A DNA stretch of 64,000 nucleotides. Origin: Luteolibacter rhizosphaerae (GTDB lineage: Bacteria > Verrucomicrobiota > Verrucomicrobiia > Verrucomicrobiales > Akkermansiaceae). The stretch spans positions 62,001-126,000 of the forward strand of contig NZ_JAPDDR010000009.1 in NCBI RefSeq assembly GCF_025950095.1, given 5' to 3'. A model generated the notes under the pieces. It saw nothing but the letters and a program-made list of their open reading frames with translations, was not told the DNA's origin and searched no databases. The position numbers were made by a program, and so were the translations under genes. Positions 58,990 through 64,000 of the stretch are shown in pieces; within the stretch, counting starts at the first letter, position 1; each line of letters begins with the position of its first letter.

Positions 58990-60603
58990 ATGACGTGCGA
59001 CTTTCTGGTGATCGGCGCGGGCATCGCCGGTCTCTCCTTTGCGATCCGGGCGGCAGCCCACGGCTCCGTGATCGTGCTGATGAAAGGCACGGCCTACGAC
59101 TCGAACACCGCTTGGGCGCAGGGAGGCATCGCTTCGGTGCTTCCGGAAGGACTCCGGGACGAGGGAGACTCAGTCGAACTCCACATCGCCGATACCCTGG
59201 ATGCCGGGGCCGGGCTCTGTAACGAGGAGGTTGTCCGCACCATCATCACGGAAGGAGCGGCCACGATCGACGACCTCGTCGGTCACGGCGTGAATTTCGA
59301 TCGCGAGAACGGTCACTATCAACTGGGCAAGGAAGGCGGCCACTCGAAACGCCGCATCCTCCATGCGCGCGACACCACCGGGCGGGAGATCGCCGAGTCC
59401 TTGGTAGAAGTCGCCCGCCGCACGCCGAATCTCACGCTGCTGGAGCACCACTTCGCCATCGACCTGATCACAACCGGCAAGCTGGGCATGGTCACGGAGG
59501 ACCGCGTGCTGGGGGCCTACGTGCTTGAGACCAAAACCGGCGAGGTGAAGATTTTCCGATCGGATCGCGTGATGCTGGCGACCGGCGGCTGCGGCAAGGT
59601 CTACCTCTACACCACAAATCCGGACTCCTCCACCGGCGACGGGGTGGCCATGGCATGGCGGGCCGGGGCCAACGTGGCGAACATGGAGTTCATCCAGTTC
59701 CACCCCACCTGCTTCTACAATCCCGCGGCGGTGGGCGCCGAGGCCCGCTCCTTCCTGGTGAGCGAGGCGGTCCGTGGTGAGGGCGCGATCCTGATCAACT
59801 CCCGGGGTGAGGATTTCACCAAAAAGGCGGACCCGCGGGGCTCACTCGCCCCCCGCGACATCGTCGCCCGGGCGATCGACCGGGAGATCAAGCGCACCGG
59901 CGCACCCTGCGTTTACCTCGATGTGACGCACAAGCCCCCGGGCTTCATGCGGGAGCGCTTTCCTTTCATCCACGAAAAGCTGCTGGCCTTCGGCCTCGAT
60001 TGCGAGAAGCAGCCGATTCCCGTCGTCCCCGCAGCCCACTACCAGTGTGGCGGGGTGGTCACGGACGTGAACGGCAAGACTTCGATCCGCGGACTCTACG
60101 CCGTGGGCGAGGTTGCCTGCACCGGACTCCACGGCGCCAACCGACTGGCATCCAACTCCTTGCTCGAAGGAAACGTCACTGCCCGACGAGCCTTGGAGGA
60201 TATCCTTCACCACTACGGGGTGGAGAAGAACGGCCCGGAATTCGTGGATATCCCCGGCTGGCACCATGGCGACGTCGCCGTGCCGGACGAGTTGGTGGTC
60301 ATTTACCACAATTGGGACGAGCTCCGCCGCCTGATGTGGGACTACGTTTCGATCGTGCGGACGGATAATCGCCTCCGCCGTGCGGCCACGCGTTTGCGTA
60401 ATTTGAAAAAAGAGGTCCGCGAGTTCTACTGGGGACACCGCGTAACCGCGGACATTCTAGAGTTGCGCAACCTCGTCGCAGTCGCTTCTCTGGTGGTCGA
60501 CTGCGCGATACGACGCCGGGAATCGCGGGGACTCCATCATACCTTGGACTACCCCGGACCGGACGAAAGATTTCTCGGAGATACCGTCCTCCGGCGATTT
60601 TAA
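58990..60603 (+). CDS. nadB: L-aspartate oxidase
   Basis: A 537-residue flavoprotein that oxidises aspartate to iminoaspartate, the first step of de novo NAD synthesis. The FAD-binding start is CDFLVIGAGIAGLSFAIRA, followed by NTAWAQGGIASVL near residue 38, GHSKRRILHARDTTG near 117, EFIQFHPTCFY near 236, and the family motif CTGLHGANRLASNSLLEG near 378. The C-terminal helical region includes WDELRRLMWDYVSIVR. NadA, the partner, is not in the window. The start is ATG 58990, without a Shine-Dalgarno sequence. The following gene is 14 bases downstream. Confidence 0.95.
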   Translation: MTCDFLVIGAGIAGLSFAIRAAAHGSVIVLMKGTAYDSNTAWAQGGIASVLPEGLRDEGDSVELHIADTLDAGAGLCNEEVVRTIITEGAATIDDLVGHGVNFDRENGHYQLGKEGGHSKRRILHARDTTGREIAESLVEVARRTPNLTLLEHHFAIDLITTGKLGMVTEDRVLGAYVLETKTGEVKIFRSDRVMLATGGCGKVYLYTTNPDSSTGDGVAMAWRAGANVANMEFIQFHPTCFYNPAAVGAEARSFLVSEAVRGEGAILINSRGEDFTKKADPRGSLAPRDIVARAIDREIKRTGAPCVYLDVTHKPPGFMRERFPFIHEKLLAFGLDCEKQPIPVVPAAHYQCGGVVTDVNGKTSIRGLYAVGEVACTGLHGANRLASNSLLEGNVTARRALEDILHHYGVEKNGPEFVDIPGWHHGDVAVPDELVVIYHNWDELRRLMWDYVSIVRTDNRLRRAATRLRNLKKEVREFYWGHRVTADILELRNLVAVASLVVDCAIRRRESRGLHHTLDYPGPDERFLGDTVLRRF

Positions 60604-60617
60604 AAAGCAAACGAAAG

Positions 60618-61553
60618 ATGGGAAGATTCGAGACCCCCCGCTCAGAAAGCTCACCCGCCCGGCCCAAGTCCGGTGGTGTGGCGTGGTCGTCTCTTCCCGT
60701 TTTGCTCGTCTTGTTCTCCTTTTCGTCGCCGTCCGCAGCTCAAACCGCGACCACGACGAATGCGGCCCTGCCGCGTGTGGTGATCCCCACCACCACGAAC
60801 CGCAACGTCGCACCGACCCGACCGAGCGGTCCCGCCAAAGGGATCCTCTACCCATGGCGGCAGAATATCACCGCCACGGTTTTCTGGGTCGGCGAGATGC
60901 CTACCCAGAACAATCCGACCCCGAATCACAAGTCCTCCTGGGACCAGAAGTGGGCGGAGAACTTCGGCGGTTACGACAATCCGGACCCCGGCTCCCGCAT
61001 TGCCGACCATCGCAGCGGCGAGTTCCGCCCCAAGAATTTCACCCCGCGGCTGAATCCCTTCTACGTCGCCCTGCCCTATAACGACGTGGCCGGATGGGCC
61101 GCCCACAAGCCGGAGGCCTGCAAGGTCATCCCGTGGTTCGCCCGCATGAAGCCGGATCCGGGCAAGACCGTGCTGAAGGGCCGCTGGATCCAGATCTATA
61201 ACGGCAAGCGCAGTTGCTACGCCCAATGGGAAGACTGCGGTCCGTGGGTCACGGACGATTGGGAGTACGTTTTCCAAGGCAAACCGCCGAAGAACACTTC
61301 CAACAAAGCCGCCGGCATCGACATCTCTCCCTCGGTCCGGGACTACCTCGACCTGCAATCGGGCCAGAAGTGCCACTGGCGCTTCGTGGAAGCCTCTCAG
61401 GTGCCTTACGGCCCTTGGAAAAAGTATGGTCAGGAAGGCGGAGCCGCCGGTCCTGAAGCCGACGCCCAACGCCGCTACCTCGAATACCTCCGCAAGCTCC
61501 GCGACGAGCAATACCAGCGGAAATCGAAAACGGAGATGGAGAGCGGACGCTGA
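60618..61553 (+). CDS. Predicted secreted protein, possibly a double-psi beta-barrel (RlpA/expansin-like) fold
   Basis: A 311-residue protein. A long basic start precedes a hydrophobic segment (SLPVLLVLFSFSSPSAAQ) typical of a signal peptide; in-frame GTG 60678 would shorten the start by 20 residues. The mature protein has NPFYVALPYNDVAGW, GRWIQIYNGKRSCYAQWEDC and KAAGIDISPSVRDYLDL. This order (strand with FY-VALPYND, a middle QIYNGK-type strand with EDCGPW, then GIDIS) matches the double-psi beta-barrel pattern of RlpA/expansin domains, which bind or cut cell-wall glycans. Key residues for lytic activity cannot be confirmed. Three Cys may form disulfides. The C-terminus is a charged helix. 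It follows nadB by 14 bases, perhaps in the same transcript. Confidence 0.6.
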   Translation: MGRFETPRSESSPARPKSGGVAWSSLPVLLVLFSFSSPSAAQTATTTNAALPRVVIPTTTNRNVAPTRPSGPAKGILYPWRQNITATVFWVGEMPTQNNPTPNHKSSWDQKWAENFGGYDNPDPGSRIADHRSGEFRPKNFTPRLNPFYVALPYNDVAGWAAHKPEACKVIPWFARMKPDPGKTVLKGRWIQIYNGKRSCYAQWEDCGPWVTDDWEYVFQGKPPKNTSNKAAGIDISPSVRDYLDLQSGQKCHWRFVEASQVPYGPWKKYGQEGGAAGPEADAQRRYLEYLRKLRDEQYQRKSKTEMESGR

Positions 61554-61619
61554 ACCCGCTCCTTGGCCTCCCCAAAACAACTCACGGACCGGCTCTTATG
61601 AATACATAGCACCCCGGTC

Positions 61620-63959
61620 GTGATCCTCCGTTTTCTCCTCCCCTTTCTTGCTGCCGTCGTGATCTCTCACGCGGCCGAGCCCTTTGTCCCGGATATCGCC
61701 GGAAATGCCACCCGTCCATGGCCCGGCAAGGACTTCTGGTCCAACCCTGCCGAAGACTGGAACCTCTCCCAAGGTCGCTTTGAAAACACCTTCTCCGGCG
61801 GCAACAGGAACATCGTGCTGCTCACCGCGGAGATGGGCTCCAAGTCGGAACCCTTTAGCGCCAAGGTAAACCTCGAACAAATCTCCTTTGAACTCTTCGG
61901 GGATGGTTTCGTGGGCTTCCAAGCCGGACTGCAAAGCCCGTCCGGCGACTACCGGGAAACCGCGGTTTCCGGAACCGGCTTCGGTGCGGGTATCGATTTC
62001 AAGGGCCGCCCCTTCATCGGGAATCCCGGAGGCAAGGCCACCGCCCTGCCTCTGCCCTTGCGCGGCATTACCTTGGAGTTGAAGGGCGAACCCCAGGCAA
62101 GCGGTACTTACGAACTCCAACTGACCGCGCTGGATGAATCAGGCAAAGTGTTGTCGGTCGCGAAGGCCACTGCCGAGCGGAGTTGGCTGCAAGGCATGAT
62201 CTCCCTGACGAGTTCGACCCAAGCGCCGCCGAAAGTGGATCTCACTACTGCACGCCCGGCGCAGATCCCTCCGATCTCGCAGCAACGGGATGGAGAAGGG
62301 CGCTTCGCTCTCTCGAAGCTGGTTCTTGCGGGCGAGAAATTCGAGCTCCGTCCCGAGCAAGCATTCGGACCCGTCCTCTGGACCACTTATACCTTTGATA
62401 ACGATGGAACGCTCTGCCTGCTCGCACAGGCAGCGCCCTTCGCCCGTAACGAGAAACTGGAAGGAGAGCTGACCTTGGAAGGCAGGGATCCGCAGAAAGC
62501 GAATCTGGACGCCGCTTCGCGCACGCTCCGCTTTCGACTGCTCAAGGTCGACCCCACCAAGGACCACCCTTTCCAAGTCACTTTGGCGGGGGATGTTTAC
62601 AAGGGTATCGTGCGCGCTACGCCAAGAGGTCGTCCGGTGAAGGTGGCATCCCTATCCTGCAACGACGCGGTCGGTTTCCCACACCACGATCTCGTGACAA
62701 ATGTCGGGGCCCAGGAGCCCGACCTGCTGGCCTTTCTCGGGGATCAGATCTACGAGGAGATCGGCGGCTACGGTCTGCTCTACGACCAGCGCCCGAACGA
62801 CCGCGCCATCGTCTGCTATCTCCGCAAGTATGCCCTGCATGGCTGGACGTGGCGTGATTTGCTCCGCGATCGCCCTTCGATCACGCTCCCGGATGATCAC
62901 GATGTCTTCCACGGCAATCTCTGGGGTGCGGGAGGAAAGGCCGCGGAGGTCTCTCATGGATATTCGGGACCGGCCCAAGACTCCGGCGGCTACAAGATGT
63001 CCCCCGAGTTCGTAAATTCGGTGCACCGCACCCAGACGGGAAACCTGCCCGATCCGGGTGACCCGGCACCCTGCCGCAGCGGCATCTCGGTTTACTTCAC
63101 GCGTCACGCTTGGGGCCCGTTGGACTTCGTGATTCTGGCCGACCGCCAGTTCAAGTCCGCGCCAGCCCCGCTCTTTCCGCAGGCCCAGATCAAGAACGGT
63201 TGGAGCACGGATGCGGAGTGGAATCCGAAGACCGATTCGGTCGCGGCGGATTCAGACCTTCTCGGGATCCGACAGGAGAACTATCTCGCACGCTGGGCGA
63301 AGTCTCCGGCGAAGGATGCGAAGTTCCGCATCGCACTCTCGCAGACCCCCTTCTGCGCTCCGCAAACCTTACCAAAAACCGTGGAGGACGATAGCGAGGT
63401 GCCGAATCTCAAGATCTATCCTGCCGGAGGCTATGCCCAGAATGATGAACCGAAGCCGGACTTCGACACCAACGCTTGGCCCCAAGCCCCTCGTCTGAAA
63501 GCCCTCAAGCTGCTTGCCGAAGCCCATGCGGTCCATCTCACCGGCGACCAGCATCTGGGAAGCACGGGCCAGTACGGAGTGAGCGGATGGAACGACGGAC
63601 CTTGGTGGGTCTGTTCGCCTGCCATCGCGAACATCTGGCCGCGACGCTGGATGCCACTTGAAGAGGGCAAACACCGTAGGGACGGCGCGCCGAAATACAC
63701 CGGCGAGTTCTCAGATGGCTTTGGCAACGCCATCACCATCCACGCCGTGGCGAATCCGCATGACGATTCCCGGGAGCCTTCACATCTCTACGATCGCGCT
63801 CCGGGCTACACCATCACCACCTGGGAACCTTCCAGCGGTCACGTGAAGATCGAGAACTGGCCTTACTGGGCATCTCCTGCGAAGGCGGCACCTGACAACA
63901 AGCCTTATGACGGTTGGCCCATCGTGATCGATCCGGCCAGCGGCAAGCGCTTGGAATGA
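61620..63959 (+). CDS. PhoD-like metallophosphatase (alkaline phosphatase D family), secreted
   Basis: A 779-residue exported protein. GTG 61620 starts a signal peptide (MILRFLLPFLAAVVISHAAE). Residues about 20-190 form a beta-sandwich-like domain, and the PhoD-like catalytic domain covers about 330-700: SLSCNDAVG, LAFLGDQIYEEIGGYG, TLPDDHDVFHGNLWG and HLTGDQHLGSTGQYG contain the Asp, His and Asn metal ligands expected. Substrate is unknown; homologues in marine and planctomycete-like bacteria are linked to phosphate-ester or polymer breakdown. No pho-box-like site was recognised upstream. Confidence 0.88.
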   Translation: MILRFLLPFLAAVVISHAAEPFVPDIAGNATRPWPGKDFWSNPAEDWNLSQGRFENTFSGGNRNIVLLTAEMGSKSEPFSAKVNLEQISFELFGDGFVGFQAGLQSPSGDYRETAVSGTGFGAGIDFKGRPFIGNPGGKATALPLPLRGITLELKGEPQASGTYELQLTALDESGKVLSVAKATAERSWLQGMISLTSSTQAPPKVDLTTARPAQIPPISQQRDGEGRFALSKLVLAGEKFELRPEQAFGPVLWTTYTFDNDGTLCLLAQAAPFARNEKLEGELTLEGRDPQKANLDAASRTLRFRLLKVDPTKDHPFQVTLAGDVYKGIVRATPRGRPVKVASLSCNDAVGFPHHDLVTNVGAQEPDLLAFLGDQIYEEIGGYGLLYDQRPNDRAIVCYLRKYALHGWTWRDLLRDRPSITLPDDHDVFHGNLWGAGGKAAEVSHGYSGPAQDSGGYKMSPEFVNSVHRTQTGNLPDPGDPAPCRSGISVYFTRHAWGPLDFVILADRQFKSAPAPLFPQAQIKNGWSTDAEWNPKTDSVAADSDLLGIRQENYLARWAKSPAKDAKFRIALSQTPFCAPQTLPKTVEDDSEVPNLKIYPAGGYAQNDEPKPDFDTNAWPQAPRLKALKLLAEAHAVHLTGDQHLGSTGQYGVSGWNDGPWWVCSPAIANIWPRRWMPLEEGKHRRDGAPKYTGEFSDGFGNAITIHAVANPHDDSREPSHLYDRAPGYTITTWEPSSGHVKIENWPYWASPAKAAPDNKPYDGWPIVIDPASGKRLE

Positions 63960-64000
63960 AACACGTTTCTTAAGGCCATGAGGGGCTTTTGACGAATCCG

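Noticed and set aside
63968-63991. Possible terminator after the PhoD-like gene (AAGGCC ... GGGCTTTT)
   Set aside because: The stem has a central mismatch and the window ends right after it, so it cannot be judged.

Overview
The window looks like a chromosome segment of a Gram-negative, GC-rich bacterium of the phylum Verrucomicrobiota, probably near Luteolibacter/Haloferula. This is inference from gene content: an outer-membrane lipid A gene (lpxD) next to an OmpH/Skp chaperone, a Bacillus/Bacteroidetes-type two-subunit sdhCA start, very large secreted proteins with autotransporter-type beta-strand repeats and Asp-rich calcium-binding C-terminal tails, an ECF sigma factor with a membrane-spanning C-terminal extension, and starts that mostly lack a Shine-Dalgarno sequence. 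I see no rRNA, tRNA, CRISPR array, prophage or insertion sequence; nearly all of the window is protein coding.

Layout. 1-9555: a rightward cluster with an ABC exporter (ATPase and permease), a DUF58 protein, a HicB-like gene that looks inserted, a BatA-like VWA membrane protein, a small lipoprotein and a second, double-VWA membrane protein; many junctions overlap as ATGA. 9643-15806: two tandem, about 950-residue membrane proteins with a central M50 (site-2 protease) core, one with HDFGH and one with HEAGH. 16153-16638: a small secreted protein. 16690-20638: leftward housekeeping genes folC, accD, a comF-family gene and a CPBP protease. 20792-24303: a Trp-rich small protein, then an ECF sigma factor fused to a membrane segment and helical repeats, coupled to a stand-alone relative of that repeat region. 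24394-29159: leftward gspF/gspE-type secretion or pilus genes, two small genes and an O-methyltransferase.

29309-42610: a rightward, envelope- and polysaccharide-oriented region with a TPR protein, a 1432-residue secreted metallophosphoesterase, a histidine kinase with carbohydrate-binding-like sensor domains and its LuxR-type response regulator, a LamG/beta-strand-repeat protein, and an alpha-L-fucosidase. 42630-46050: the leftward transglutaminase, alpha-E and circularly permuted ATP-grasp trio. 46218-50268: an orphan OppF-like ATPase, a small membrane protein and sdhCA. 50342-55600: twin 868-residue secreted proteins, each with seven FG-GAP repeats. 55902-57591: lpxD and ompH. 57702-63959: panC, a small membrane protein on the other strand, nadB, a secreted protein resembling a double-psi beta-barrel, and a PhoD-like phosphatase.

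The most unusual items are the paired M50-like giants (one with an altered catalytic motif), the membrane-anchored sigma factor with its coupled partner, arrays of degenerate 7-nt repeats at operon boundaries (two of which bracket the HicB-like gene inside the VWA cluster), the twin predicted seven-bladed propellers, and a calcium-binding C-terminal tail shared by several otherwise unrelated secreted proteins.
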